A stretch of 64,000 bases of DNA from Pempheris klunzingeri (GCF_042242105.1 NC_092015.1:13321035-13385034); one strand, 5' to 3'. Positions 10,471 through 30,567 are shown, counted from the first letter of the stretch. Translations and numbers: made by a program. The notes: a model not told the origin generated them from the sequence alone.

Positions 10471-13127
10471 CATTGTTATAAACACCTACACTGCTGAATG
10501 ATGTGTGAACTTGTCGGATGTTTTGCAATACGTAGCCCACTTTTATTGCAATAAGGCTATTTAAATCTCAAAAGAATAACAAATGTTTCGCTTCATTTGC
10601 CTAGGCAGTCTTGTTCACTTTATGAGAAACAGGCTAGAGCATCTTCAGTCTCCCAGTGCTCCCACTCAGCCCACCTACACACATCTGAGGTACACACCAC
10701 TCTGCACAAACTCAAACTGCACATGCTTTCTCACACAGGAAACACAAGCCATACTTTAGTATGCAGATCCCACTCGAGTTCACTGTCATGAACACATGCA
10801 CAAACACACACTGTCGGCTGTGTCACCAGCTGTAGAGACAGGACACCCAACATGAGTCTTGCTCTCTGTGGTTTTGCAAAGCCAGAGTGCAAAGCAGTTC
10901 CTGCTCAGGCTGATGTTCCTCCTCCGCCACGCTCTCATAAATATCCTCTATGGGTTTTATATGGACCTATTCTATCATTTCTCCTACTCAGTCCCAGTGG
11001 TGCCATGGCCACGTTCTGCTGTCTCTTTAATGACTGTGGGTGAACAATCAATATTCTGCACACCTCCAAACATAGCACAACACCCACTTGGTGCTGTAGA
11101 TTGAAATGTGAGAGTGAAGGAAAAGACAAGTTTTCCTAAAAAAAAACAAAAAACATCATGTCAGTTAAGGTTGCAATAAAAAGCGCCTGGTAGTCTTAAA
11201 CTATGGTGAAGCAGCAAATAATAGTCCTGATGCTCCCTTTTACAACTTATTTAGCTGAATGTGGACTATTTTAGCGGTAGATCATATGAAAGAGCTGCTT
11301 GGTTGGTTTGTTCTCTTTCTCAGACAGCTTGTCAGTGAGAAAAAAATCTATGTGGTCTCCTGGGTGATAATTAAAGATGAAAAAGCCAGGATAAACAGCA
11401 GGGGGCGCAATTATCTGCTTTCCAGTGGTTATGCCAGTGGATGGCCTCGCCATCTTAGGAGATACAGTAGCTGCTATACTAAGTATGTTGCACAATTCAG
11501 TTGTGTGACATTTAATCCACTAAATATATAAATAGATATAAATCAGTGAAATTTATCGCCACAGCTGCCTAAACATCACCTGATGGATCAACATCAGTTA
11601 CGCTGTAAAACAATGGAGTCGCAGCCCAAAAGATTTGCTTTTAAATATACATTTTGTCACATCTGTGTGTCTGAGTCACACAGGACGACATCTTGTTGTG
11701 GACTAAACGTGACGATGGTTTCTGTCACTACACGTGCACCCAAACAGACGTAGACACACAGACCCCGTCTGCGCTCGCTCTCTATGCCTCTATTGAGTGG
11801 AGAGAGTCCCCCTTGATTTAGAGTGTGTTAGAAGATGAGAGGAAGAGGGAGGTGCTGCTTTTACCAAGGGCAAAGGTGGAGGGGAGAGGTTCGGCTTTGA
11901 TGGGCCACTACACAGGAGTCGCAGCCCCGGGAGAGTGATTGAGAATAGCAGCTGTTCCCACATTCCTGGAGCTTTCTATCAACCATGCTTCCTCCTCTGC
12001 ATAAAACCTCCCTTTGTTGTCAAACAAGATGCTCTAAAAAGCTCTAAACAAAAGACTGCTGTCCCAAAGTGGGAGAGATGACTTATAATACAATTTACCC
12101 ATCAATGCATACAAGCTAACGTCTTAATCTTCATCAATATTCTAAAATAATCTATTAAATAAAAACTGACAGTCCATCGCAAGGGAAACTAGAACTCCAC
12201 GGTAGACTGTCTGTCAAGGAGAAAGTCTAAAACCATGAACTACTTAATTCAAACTGTTGCATTTTGACTTTTTGTGCGCAGACAGTCATTTTATCCTCAG
12301 ACCTCTATTTCTTCTCGAAGAACACCTGATTTTGTCTTTTTATTGTGCGTCCGCCCTTCGATTAATGTGTTGCACTGCTGTTTTGTTTCCACATGCATAT
12401 TGGACATATAAATGACAAGACACTAAAAGAGCAAAAGTGCAGTTCTCAAGCCACAACACTGTTGTCGGCAGCTTCTCTAATAGCACTGCTTCCATAACAG
12501 CTCACTGTCTCAATGTAGCTTCTACACCACCTACAGGACAAAGTAGGTACAAACACTTGCAAAAACTTTGTTCAAAAAATGTGTTTCCTTTTACTTGTTG
12601 CACATATTAACATGTAGCTCTCACACAGGTACAGTACCACGGATCACACACCTGACAGGAACTGTAGCACCTAAACTGTGTGTGTCTGTGAGCCGGACAA
12701 CTGCAGAGTCGGTTGTTCAGTGACAAATTGTGAGTTTATTGTGAGGCTCCAGTCCAGTGAGGAGTTTGCACAATGTGACAAAAGTGGGCCAAAGAGGGGG
12801 GAAGTGAGTTGTTTTTCAAACTCAGACATTTCAAAGCTTTAAGTGGACTCTTCTTAGAGCCTGTGTTTTGGCTGAAGTACGGTAGTTCTTCCCAGCAGGA
12901 ATTCTTGCAAAGTAGCTCAACTCAATATTGAATTAAACTGTTTAATAGTTTACTCAAAGTGTAAAAAAGACAGCTGGGTTTTTTTTTCATAGTAAACTTT
13001 GACAAACAACAGACACTTTAAGATAAATAACCTCCTAAAGCAAAGATTATTTTCTTTGTGCTCCATTGTGAAAGGGCAATGTTGAGTGGAAGAGAGGAGC
13101 TCATCTACACTAAGTCTCTGTCTTACC

Positions 13128-13129
<2 letters not shown>

Positions 13130-13186
<57 letters not shown>

Positions 13187-13189
13187 ACA
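13130..13189. repeat. (CA)n microsatellite
   Basis: About 30 dinucleotide units with one AA interruption near the end, roughly 180 bases before the hepacam start codon. It may lie in the promoter or 5' UTR. Confidence 0.95.
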
Positions 13190-13326
13190 GTTGGCTGTTG
13201 TTGGCTGTGACTGGGGTGCTGTGAGGAGAGTGGGGCTCAGTATGACCAGGCAGAGGCCAGTGTTGCAGGCAGGCAGGCAGTGGAGAGAGTGTTGAGCCAC
13301 AGAGACGTGCCCAGGGTGGATAAACC

Positions 13327-13367
13327 ATGCTCACTAAGTGGGAGAAAGACTCTGCCCAGGACACAAG

Positions 13368-13371
<4 letters not shown>
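13327..13371 (+). other. hepacam: Upstream ORF overlapping the hepacam start
   Basis: A 14-codon frame starts at ATG 13327. Its TGA stop (13369-13371) overlaps the hepacam ATG (13368-13370) as ATGA. If the mRNA leader includes 13327, termination at this overlap could reduce translation or allow re-initiation. Confidence 0.45.
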
Positions 13372-19481
<6,110 letters not shown>

Positions 19482-20000
19482 TCCCTGCTTGGATGTACGT
19501 TTTCATTCTGTGATATGTAAAGTACATGTAGAGTTTCTCTGTGTATTGTTGTATTCTGCCACGAGGATAATGGATTTGATGCACTAGGATAAGAGATGAG
19601 TTCACTTTCAGCTAACTATTTGTCTTTATATTCCATTATTTATCATCTATCTCTCTATGGCTATGCAGAGTATTTCTGTAGTCTTGATGACATCCTGTCA
19701 AATTATATATTCTGTCCACTGGCGTGTAGTATATCATGTATGTGATATAGAGACAGAGAAGAATTTCATTTTCAAGAATTTCAAAGAATTTTCCACCTCT
19801 GGTATATATTTTGTTTCTTAATGAATTATGAATTTCACTGGGAACTTTTGATAAGTGCCTCTACAGTACAGACATTATGGGTTTTTTTCTGTTTGCTTTG
19901 TTTTGTTTTTTTCCTTTAAACAATTAATCCACAAAGTGTATTCTATTCAACATTGCACTGTGTAACCTATGGTAATAAAACAGTTTAAAAAGTGTGTTTG
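19482..20000 (+). other. hepacam: hepacam 3' untranslated region
   Basis: Runs from the stop codon to a polyadenylation signal AATAAA at 19974-19979. AT-rich with no ORF of interest. Confidence 0.65.
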
Positions 20001-21289
20001 CCATCAATTGTTTACAAAGATTCATTTGACTCATCGATTATTATTGTATTTTTGTCAGTAAAACCATACAAAGTAATACCACAAAGCAGCTGGTTCTTTG
20101 TGAGGGAGCTAAATGTCAAGTGCCGTCCTTGATTATGAATGTAATTCCTTTCTAGTCCAGTAGGTGTCGCCCACACATTTCTTTAAATACAGAGTTTCAA
20201 TGCACATTTGTCAGTAAAGAGGTTTACTTGTAAATATATTTTACTTTTACCAGCTTTTTCTCTTTTTTCTTACTTCTCATAAAGCATGAGTTGACATGTG
20301 CCACTTTGGAGTATATTGCGCGCTGGTATGTGTTGTGCTTTGATGAATTACCGCTTTTTTGCTCCTTTGCTTTCCTAAAGACAGCATCCATGAGCAACTG
20401 GTTGACTAATGACTAATGAAGAGCCTCTTACTCTTCAACTGCTTGACATTCAAAGGTCAGCGAGAATCAAACTGTATTTGAACCCACAGGTAAATCTAAA
20501 TCATAAAAAAAGGACAATAAGTATAGAAAATGTGAGCTAATTAACTGAAAGTGGGGATTTTACGTCAATGATGTGGTCAATCATATCATATTTACAGTCA
20601 GTCTTGTACAATCATGCAGCCTCCAAGTGCTTTTATATAAATAGACTCTTCTTGATTATGAGCAAACTGCCCCTAGAAATGAACAAATGTTTCCATGCAT
20701 ATGAGTAATTATTATTTATTATGGGGTTGTTTTATCCTTGTTTTACCACCACACAAAAAACACAGACAGGGAGCATGAAATGAAAACGGCCAAAAAAAAG
20801 ATTAAAGGGTGTGCTGAACTGTAAGGAGTTGTGAGGTGCAAGCTTGTGAAAGAGTGTAGACCTCCAATGCACACAAACACACACATAAAGTGGCCACGTT
20901 CATCACTATTATCAGGATAATGTGTTCCCCTCACAGGTCCAGCTGGACATCTTTTGTCATTTAAATCTGCATTATTTTATTTATTGCTTTTATCCTGAAA
21001 TATATCTTCCGTTACTGAAGGTGTGATGAGTCTTGTGGTTCCATAAGCAAATCAGATCCGCCTGTTTTGATCTGGGCTTTGCGGTCTTTGTTCTATTTGA
21101 AACACAATTTATTCCTTGGCACACGGACTCATGAATACGCATACAGCATCACTGGCACACACAAGCACGGACGAGCAAGCACACAAACATGAGCATAATC
21201 ACTAGTTGCTTGCAGTAAGTAGAAAATTAAATGTTTTCAGATAACAAAAGTCTATTTTAATCTATTTTAACCTCAAAAATGTTATTGGT

Positions 21290-21560
21290 TTGTCGATCAT
21301 GTCCCACCTCTACTCCAGCAGAGGAGCTTAGCTGCCCCGGCGGTAATTAGAGCCTGGGGAGCACGATTACATCTGTGTGCATACAGTACTTGTGCATGTG
21401 TCTGTGTGTGGGGAGTAGGTGTCCTATGAGTTTAACAGAGATGATGTATGATGTTCTCCTCTTCTAATTAATTACCTCCTCCTCCTGCCTGGTCGAGCCT
21501 TCTCACTAATGACCTTGTTCACACCAGCCTGTTGATGTGAAATTCCCAGTAGAGGAGGGT
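21290..21560. other. Candidate conserved non-coding element
   Basis: Complex, non-repetitive block with GGTAATTAGAGCC and CTAATTAATTACC homeodomain-type cores and no coding frame. Composition only; no alignment available. Confidence 0.3.
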
Positions 21561-21889
21561 GACTTTATTGTTGGGCAGCTCTCATCTAACTGTTTTTTTT
21601 TCATCTCACTATCTAGGCCAGGGCCTGCAGGCGTGCAGAACAGGTAGCTCTCCAGAGGAGGTTAAGGTCTTTATGTGCGTCAGTGGACAAAACCAAAGGA
21701 GAGTCTTACCAGCTCACATGGTGGAGGCTTGATGCCAGTAACATGTTGTGTTACTGACACTGTTACATTTTGCCAAACATTCTTATAACTAATAAAACTT
21801 AACATTTACTTTATGTTATTCGTAAGTTACTTAATACTGTCAATATTTCAATTCTACTATTGCTACCTGTGTCTGCTCTGAACATACAA

Positions 21890-22735
21890 CATCTATTTCA
21901 TGTATGTCTACTCCAGTACTGCACCTAGGCACAGTTTTGAGTTACTTGCACTTAAAGTATTTTCATTTTATGCTACTTTATATTTAAACTCTACTCCATT
22001 TCAGAGGCAAATTCCATGCTTTTTACTCCACTACGTTATTACAGATATAGTTACTTTTTAAATGTCAGATAAAGACATATGATAAGTATATAAAGTACGA
22101 TGCATTGTCACTGCTTCCCAGCTTGTCACACCTTACAAAAGCAGTGTCTAGTTGGGGCCTCTTATCATTTTTTAGATGTCTATCAGTTGACAGGAGTTCC
22201 ACCAAAGAGACGTTTCCCCTTTAAACGTCTCAGAGAGTTTCATTCAAATAACTGTGTTAGGCCCAAAGAGGTGACATTTTTCCAATATTTCATGAAATAA
22301 GGAAAGATCAGAGAACCATCTTAGAGATAGTATATCTGTGTAACACAACTTTGTTTACTCCTCTTTTCTACCCCGTTAATCATCTCACGACCCCATTTGT
22401 TTCATGACCATTACAAAGGGGGGCCTGACTCCTTGGTTGGAAACCACTGGGTTTAAATACCTGTCTCACTATAAATAAAGGATTTAACTAGCTCCACAGC
22501 AACAACAGTAAAATCTCTCTTACACACAAATATATCGGGAAAAGCGATTTATTAATTGTGATATAATATATCATGACCATTTTTCTTTTTCTTTTGATAC
22601 TTACATTTAGCTGATCATACTGCTGTTCTTTAACTTAGGTCAGAGGCAGGGCTTTTACTTGCAGTGGAGTATTTTTTACATAAGCGTATTGGTACTTTTA
22701 CTTCAGATCTAAATAGGTCTTCAACCACAGCTGTT
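21890..22735 (-). repeat. Dispersed fish repeat, reverse copy with an internal insertion
   Basis: The left part (to about 22110) contains TTTTCATTTTATGCTACTTT and TTTTTACTCCACTACGTTA. The right part (about 22560-22735) contains GACTTTTACTTGCAGTGGAG-type sequence. About 450 bases of unrelated DNA separate them, suggesting an insertion into an old copy. Confidence 0.5.
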
Positions 22736-24323
22736 GTGAAAGAGGGATCCCTGCTATGTGTGAAGATTTCCCTCATCCATAAGGAGGGTCTATAAACAGA
22801 CAGTGTTGTATGCACATTTATAAAGGCCTCTTTTAGGTTTTGGGCTGTAAAATAATGATGATGTTACCATGATATGAAATGAAGTGCGTCAAGACAAGTC
22901 AGACCTTTAGTAAGTGTTTTACATAGTCTGAAATAAGTTACGAAATATCATTAGAACATGTGTTTTGATATATATTTATTTTTATCCAATTTTATCCCCT
23001 TGACCAGTTTAAAATTTTTGTTGAAAATAAAATGCACTTTGAAATCTCCTCAAGGGCTCTGCTGATCTCATCTGACCAAACCATCTGTTAGACCTGTTCT
23101 CAACATTGGAGTGGATGAGTGGACCAGGGAAGGTAACACACACACATGCACACGCATGTACATAGAAAACAAGCACATTTCAAATGGCCGTAACACACAG
23201 TCACACATATGTACATATAAATGCACCCATGAAGCTCAGTGACTGACAGAAAGAACAAAGCCACACCCGGGTTTGAAGTGGAGTCTCCCTGATAAGATAT
23301 AATTTTCCACGTATTGTTGAGGGCTCTAATCAGCAATTTTGTTCATGCACTGTGTGCCTCATAGACCAATAATAATTGCCGTTTTCCACAGAACATAGTT
23401 ATGATATAATTCTCCAGCCAGGTTTAGCTACAGTGAACAATTCATTTTCAGTATTTCTGTGATAAAGGACGTATGTTTTTCTCCTGTGAGATACCGTGAA
23501 TCAAACTACGTGGATAAGACATTTGTGACCAGCGCAGATAAGAGCCCTACACCACTTAAGACATTATTGTTGTCTTTTTTTCTCCATAGTAACAGTCCCC
23601 TGGCAACCAGCAGGAGTGCCGGTTATATTCATAGTACTCCATACCCCACTGGCTCCATCACATTTCTCCCTTCTCACCTTCTCCATCACTCACATCCTCT
23701 CTCTCCCCCCCCCCTGTAGCTCTCCCATTGCAGATTTGCGTTTGTCTCTGAGCGTGTCTGCATGTGAGTAAGCTGCACCCTCAGCACCTGGGACATTACC
23801 TCCACTCTCCACAGGGGAAGCTGCATCGCTGACACTGTGAGTTCAACAGATGCACTGTTGCTTTTCATGAATTTCATGAACTGTATTTTATGAAATGTAC
23901 TACCTGTGTGATGTTTTCTGTTTTATTGAAAGAACATTTTGAACATTTGATTTTATTGTGGAAACTGGCTGTGTATTATGGAAAATAATACATGTAAATG
24001 ATCTTTTATCATAATATTATAATATTTTGTATTTGGATTCCTGTTTTTCTATTTATTTCTTTTTCACTAGAAATTAGCAAGCATGAAAATGATGTGATTT
24101 TGTATTTGTTGACAGCTAAATTTGACCTTCTGTCAGGACTCAGTGGTTTTTATCGGGCATTGATGTACACTCAGCTGTATCTGCATGTCCATTGATCTGT
24201 TTATTTAGTGGCTTCTCTGTAAAAAAAAAAAAAAAAACCCTGGTTGTCGGCTCTTCAGGTTTGTCGATCAGGGCTCCAAGCCAGAATCTCTGTGGGTGTG
24301 TAAAAGAGGAGAGGGAGGTCAAC

Positions 24324-27300
24324 ATGGGCTCCAGCTCCTCTTCCTATGCCCCAAAAACCATTTACCTGGAGGTGGACGGGAAAGTGCAGAAGGTGGGTCC
24401 AATTCTAGTGGAAATGTTTTATTTCTTGGGGGTTTTTTTCATTGTAAATTTATATTCAATCTCTCCTATTTATTTGAAATATAAAAAAATATAATTTCTT
24501 CTGTGTGGGATGGGCTGGTTTGACTAAAAAGTTATAAAAAGTCATATAATATAGAAAAGATTTTTGAATAAATGGAAACACTCACAAATCAAAGACTCAA
24601 AATCTGTTCAAATTAAAATTATTTCTTCTACATTAAGCACCTAAATTGTTTTGACAATGCAATCCAAAATATGTTTTAAACAGTGACTCGTCAAGTACAT
24701 TTTAAAGTTTGATTGATTTATCTATTTGTTCAATTTTAAGACAGAAAGATTTGATAATGGGTTTAATTATAAAGCCTGCCTTTAACGACTTTAGCGATGG
24801 CAATTAAATAATTCAACCTTTAATTCCCCTTCTTGATTTATATAGCAGGTATTCCCAGATGACTACCCTCATCTGACGAGGTGAGGCTAAAATTAGACGC
24901 TGATGCAAAGCAGTTTGTCTTACAGGTGTTACTAACAGAGGCAAACACCTGTTGTTAGCAGGTTACTCACGGGCATTCATTTCGTCTGCCTTACAGTTCT
25001 GGAGTGAAAATATGGATTTAGATGTAATTTTATCATAGGTTTAAGTTTCCAGGAGCAGAAATTGAGCAATTAATCAGTGCTGATACAAAAAGGAAAAAAA
25101 CTGGCAAGCAAAATAAAGTATAAAACTAATATATTTCCGCTTTTTAATCATGATGAACATAGCAACAGCTTTGTGATAATTTAAACAGTCGTGACAAATC
25201 GTTTAAGGCTAAAGTTTCATGTTTCAGTGTTCCAGACATACTGAGATGCAGATTATTGAAGCACTTGCTGATCTGGTGATGTGGAGTGCTTCAAGTAGAG
25301 AGCTGGCAATGACACATGTCTGCTCAAGAGCCCTGAGCCCACGGCCTGAGGCTGAACGTATGTCTACTACACCTGCTCGCCTCAAGATGCAAGATCACAG
25401 AATTTGCACAGCAAATCTGCATCTGTACTCTCTGTGCATGCACTGTGCTGAGTCTTGTAAACTGGGCTGATAGCACGACAGACGTGGATAATGTCGCTAT
25501 CTTCAAGAGCTCCATGATCTCTCACACTCCAGCTGTCCTTTTCTTTCTCATTTTTCTCTCTGCTGACTTGACCTCATTTAACCATGAAACGAATCGACCC
25601 TTACTTTACATTCCCATGTGACTCGGTTGTCTGAAAAACACATGAAATTTGATAACCTTCCTACTCTGTCAGAACACTGAGGCCTTATATCAAAACCACA
25701 GCAGCTGTTTGTGTGCAGGTGTGCCTTTAGAAACCACATAGACACAGCCTGCACTGTGTTGAATTTGGGGAGAGGTTTTTCCTTATAAACAGGTGACGGT
25801 ATAATAATTAGCACTACTATGTGGCCTTTTTCCCCAATTACCAATTCATTAAATGTAAATCCACAGCCATCTACCTGCAATTCCATCACGTGCGTATAAA
25901 TTGATATAAAACGGGATCCAAGCTTGTTTTTGACTTTCGAAAACCAATAAAATTACCGTGTTTACCTCACAGGTGGTGTTCAGTCGGCATTGCAGCCCGT
26001 GTGACATCAAGGAGCTTCTGTGTTCCTCATCTAACATTCCCAGGTTTGTTGTTTTGTTTCCTCACTGATTTATTTACTGACATGCACATTACATCTTTCC
26101 ATGTATGTGTTGGTGGGCACAAGTGAAAATTGCCCATAAAAAACTATCCCCCTAACTTGCTGAGAAATATCATACAAAACAGCAACAGTCGTGCAGTAAA
26201 GCAGCTCTTAAAGCGCTGTTTTGCTTTTATTGAGGAAAATAAACTTTGTATACACAGTTTTTTCAGTTAGTACTCTTCTCTCTTTCTCTTTCATTCAGCA
26301 AGCCAAAGTCTTCAGTGCACATATTTTGGAATAAAATATAGCAAATTTATATTCTTTGTTCATAACTTTTATAGTATAAATGTTGATACTTTCTGTTTAA
26401 CGCTAATGTAATATTTAGCACTGTCTCACCCATGAAAAAAAGTCAAAATATTTACATTTTCAAAAGACTATAGTTTGATTCTAGAGTAAAACAGTGAGAG
26501 GAGTGTATTTCTACTTACTCTTACTTTTGTTCACTGCAGGAACACTGCCATCATGATGGTGGACCCAGAAGGTGCCTTGGTCTCCATAGATCCCACCATG
26601 CCCACCAACTCTCCAAAGTAACAAACTAGCATTATGATATTTTATTTATATAAATATCACATAGTTGAACTGAAATGAACTGAATTTACCTCAAGTGACA
26701 TTCATTTCCACCATATCTGCAAAGCTACTAAATCAGCCTTCGGGTGAGATTGTTCTGTCAACTGTCAAATCTTTGCGGGAAAACAAAAGTGAACTATAAC
26801 ATCTCCTCTGGTTTCCTCACAGCTCTTTGTACAAAGTTATCCCTCTGTCTACTGGTCAACTTGGAGGTAAACCGATCAGTTAGCAACTGATTTATTTTCC
26901 TTTACTCTATCTCGTTCACTAAAGAACATTCACTGTGAAAGCAACAATGAGCCCGAAAATACCAAACTTGACAATGTAATTGCTGTTCACAATGATTTAT
27001 CAGGGGTGTGTTTATGTCTGCAGAGAAGGAGGACATGTTTCAGAACGTGTTGTCCCAGGTGGCTGAGCAGTTCAGCAGGTAACACCTCAGTTGTTTATGT
27101 TATGTTATGGCTGAAGCCTGCCCTTCCCCACCCTCACACATACCTCACACACATGCCTGACACCAGTGACTTTCAAAGATAATACATGCTGCAACCCATA
27201 GAGGCAAGTTAAATCAGACAACAAGTTCTTGCACCTCTGTCTTTTATTTTGCTTTATTTTTTCTATTCCGGAACCTTGTGAAATGCACATAATTTTCCAT

Positions 27301-30300
27301 TCTTATCATTTGCTTTCCTCACACAGAGCATTTCGCATCAACGAGTTGAAGACTGAGGTCACCAACAGGCTAGCAATGCTGGAGAAGAGAGTGGAGTGTA
27401 AGTGGTACATGTATTCTTTAACAAATGCATATAAAACATGAATATAGCAAAGCTTAACTGTGATCTTCCTCATCATCCTTTCTCAGTGGAGGGCTTGAAG
27501 GTGGTGGAGATTGAGAAGTGTAAAAATGATCTGAAGAAGCTACGAGATGAGATGACTTCAAGAGGTGGTGGCAGGTGAAATGAAGATTAAAGTCAGACAT
27601 TAGACATCTTACTGCAGATGCCAACAGCAGCAATCAGTGAGGAACTTTTTTTGGACTTCTTCCCTTTTGAATTCAGAGTAAACTGTCCATGCAAATACAA
27701 CTTCTCAGACGACGGGAAGAAGGTCACTCCTAGACGAGATGTCGCCAATTACCCAAAGGTGTGTCCACAGGGACTAATATCTTCATCTCTATCATACAAG
27801 GCTGAGATTCACAAGGCTAACTGTATGAACCTGAACAGCGTCTTTTGAAGTTCTGATGGCTTTATTTATTTGGCCTATACAGTACACACTCTCTCAGGAG
27901 ACGGTGGAGGCACTCAAGAAGCCAACATTTGATGTCTGGCACTGGGAACATAATGAGGTTTGTTGATATTAACCCTCCATAACTCAATCAGCCATTTCCA
28001 TTGCATGTTACCAAAGTGACTGATGTCTGTGTTTCCTTTCTCTTCCTTTGTGGCTGCAGATGTTGAGTTGTTTGGAGTACATGTACCATGACTTGGGGCT
28101 GGTGAAGGAATTCAACATGAACCCCATCACACTCAAACGCTGGCTGGTAAAATTAGAGCAGTAAAAGACACCTAAGCACATGGATATACCGTATGCTGCC
28201 ATGCACATGATGCAGATTTCAAACGAGTGCTATCAGTGCTCTGACACAAGTTACAAAATAATTATCAAAGGGTACAGGGACTGACATACTAGTGATTTAG
28301 GATTCTGCAGTCAGCCACTGAATTAATAATTCTCTGTCTTCTAGTTGGCGATTCAGGAGAATTACCGAAACAACCCTTTCCACAACTTTCGTCACTGCTT
28401 CTGCGTTAGTCAGATGATGTACGGCATGATTCACCTCTGCAACCTACAGGTGTGGTGCATGTTTGTGGGTATGTGTGTGATCATGCATGTCAAGGATATA
28501 ATTCAAGTGACTGTGAAGTGATTTATTCACCAGTATCATCTTTTACTAAATAATATCTGTCACAAAAGGGAAAAAAATACCACTTTTGAGCATTTTTGAG
28601 TATAAAAACATCTGTCTTGTAAATACCAACCAATGAATTTCCAGACTGGACATTACGAAATTTCTAATAATACCTTAAATTTTCATGGTTGTGCAGGAGA
28701 AACTGACTCTCACCGATATGGGAATTCTAATGACAGCTGCAGTGTGTCATGACCTGGACCACCCTGGCTACAACAATACGTAAGACTCACTATTCTGTCT
28801 GTAGAGGTGTTGACAGATAGAGCACTACAGTTGCCCATTGACCCCACCATGTTTTGACATCCTCTGCACAACACTGTTCTCAATGAACTGTGAAACGAGC
28901 TCAGCATGGAGAGAGTTCAGGTATGAAAACACTCAGGTTATCGTGTTGTTTTTTGGGCAGGCGAGAACCTCTCTTATCAGGGCAGCTTCATGGGAATATA
29001 CCATCAATCCATCCATTCACCCACATTTTCCATCTATCAGGTACCAAATCAATGCCCGCACAGATCTGGCAGTGCGCTACAACGACATATCTCCGTTGGA
29101 GAACCATCACTGTGCTGTGGCCTTCCAGATCCTCTCTCTTCCTGAGTGCAATATCTTTGCAAACGTGGATCCTGAGGCGTTCAAACAGATCCGACAGGTG
29201 AGATGTGAATGTAAATCTCTCGGTAGTTTATTCATGACAAGCAAGCTGAGCTTTATCTTAGTCCTAAACAATGTTGTCAGATATTCACATAATTAATCTG
29301 AAGACTAGTTTGATTTCGTGACTTAAATGTAAGCAAATGTCTCGTATATGCTCTTATATTTCCAGGCAATTATCACCCTCATTCTGGCCACTGACATGGC
29401 CAGACACGGGGAGATACTAGACTCCTTTAAGCAAAAAGTGGACAACTTTGACTTCACCAATGAAGAGCATGTGACATGTGTATGTATACATTATGGTCTT
29501 GCAAGATCACGTTGCATGTCCACCGGATAGCAGCTGTTTACTGTACAGCACATTCACAATGTGACTCCAACACAAGCAGGCCTTTATCTGTTGAGTGTGC
29601 TGCAGTCAGCAGAAGCCAAATGGATTGTATTAGTGTAATTGGAAAAGTAGTCATAAAAACAGAAGATGCTCTAAGAAAGGGTTGTGTGTGTTGACGATGA
29701 ATAGGCTTCTTTATCCTGTTTGTGTGTGGGAGGGGTTGTTTGTATGTTTGTACATGTGCATGTGTTTGTGTTTTCAGCTGAAGATGGTTTTGATCAAGTG
29801 CTGTGATATTTCCAACGAAGTGAGGCCAACTGAGGTAGCTGAGCCATGGGTGGACTGCCTATTGGAGGAGTACTTCATGCAGGTGACCTCAACCAAAGAA
29901 ATCCTCCGTCTGAATCTGATTATGCCAACTTAAAAGAAGGAAAAAGTACACTGTGAGCAATAGCCACCCATAATAGGTGAAGTTTGCTGTATCAGTTGAC
30001 AATATTTCCACCTTTGTGTTTCCCAGAGTGACAGGGAGAAGTCTGAGGGTCTCCCTGTGGCTCCCTTCATGGACAGAGACAAAGTCACCAAACCCACTGC
30101 TCAGATTGGATTTATCAAGTTTGTCCTCATCCCAATGTTTGAGACTGTCATGAAGGTAGGGCAATGTGAGTACAGATGTGTTCTTCTATAAAAAAAAACA
30201 AAAACGCACACACTGATTAACAATGAATGCTCTTACTGTGGTGTCCAACAGCTTTTCCCTCAGATTGAGGAGATCATGGTTCAACCTTTGAGAGACTCTC

Positions 30301-30347
30301 GTGACCACTATGAGGAGCTGAAACAGATCGATGATGCCATGACAGAG
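24324..30347 (+). CDS. pde9a: cGMP-specific phosphodiesterase 9A
   Basis: Seventeen exons in consistent phase: 24324-24392, 25973-26043, 26540-26617, 26823-26866, 27024-27078, 27327-27397, 27487-27574, 27677-27758, 27883-27957, 28060-28146, 28345-28449, 28697-28779, 29041-29197, 29366-29479, 29778-29882, 30027-30155 and 30252-30347. They give 503 codons before the last exon (human short form 533). The start MGSSSSSY matches the mammalian N-terminus. The catalytic domain shows HNFRHCFC (His253, His257), [11 protein letters not shown] (His293, Asp294), [10 protein letters not shown] (Asp403) and AQIGFIKF with the invariant Gln454, so all metal ligands and the purine-binding Gln are present. These fall one residue after the human PDE9A2 positions. 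The enzyme hydrolyses cGMP with high affinity and lacks GAF domains. The N-terminal part has a predicted coiled-coil region ([15 protein letters not shown]...). The stop codon is not in these exons; see the candidate last exon. Confidence 0.95.
24393..25972 (+). other. pde9a: pde9a intron 1
   Basis: Donor GTGGGT at 24393 and acceptor CTCACAG ending at 25972. AT-rich, no coding signal. Other pde9a introns above 300 bases are 26044-26539, 29198-29365 with flanks, 29480-29777 and 28780-29040; none shows anything beyond short ORFs. Confidence 0.75.
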
Positions 30348-30378
30348 GTAGAACCTATTCTAGTTTACTAATCAATTA

Positions 30379-30412
<34 letters not shown>
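30379..30412. repeat. (ATCT)n tetranucleotide microsatellite
   Basis: About eight ATCT units in the intron following pde9a exon 17. Confidence 0.95.
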
Positions 30413-30413
<1 letters not shown>

Positions 30414-30453
30414 AATCATACTGTCATACTGTTTCATCCTCTTCATTTGCCAG

Positions 30454-30534
30454 CTGGCTAATGTGGCTATTACATGTAATTGTATGGATAAGCACAAGGA
30501 GAAGTTGAAATATCAGAGATTATGTAATCATTAG
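30454..30534 (+). CDS. pde9a: Candidate last coding exon of pde9a
   Basis: A pyrimidine-rich acceptor (CTCTTCATTTGCCAG) ends at 30453. The phase-0 frame then reads LANVAITCNCMDKHKEKLKY and stops with TAG at 30532-30534. Joined to exon 17 it gives a protein of 529 residues, close to the human 533. However, the residues do not resemble the mammalian tail (LQKK...), so this rests on phase, splice site and length alone. The true last exon may lie further downstream. Confidence 0.3.
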   Translation: MANVAITCNCMDKHKEKLKYQRLCNH

Positions 30535-30567
30535 ATGATCCACAGTGTAGAAAATAATGATATTTTA

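Larger units (their letters stand above)
10036..13367. other. Intergenic stretch between nrgn and hepacam
   Basis: No gene recognised. It contains a candidate conserved block at about 10080-10470, a CA microsatellite at 13130-13189 and the presumed hepacam 5' leader. Confidence 0.6.
20001..24323. other. Intergenic stretch between hepacam and pde9a
   Basis: No gene recognised. It holds a candidate conserved block at about 21290-21560, a reverse copy of the dispersed repeat at 21890-22735 and the presumed pde9a promoter and 5' leader. A T-rich/A-rich run (24222-24237) lies just before the pde9a start. Confidence 0.6.
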
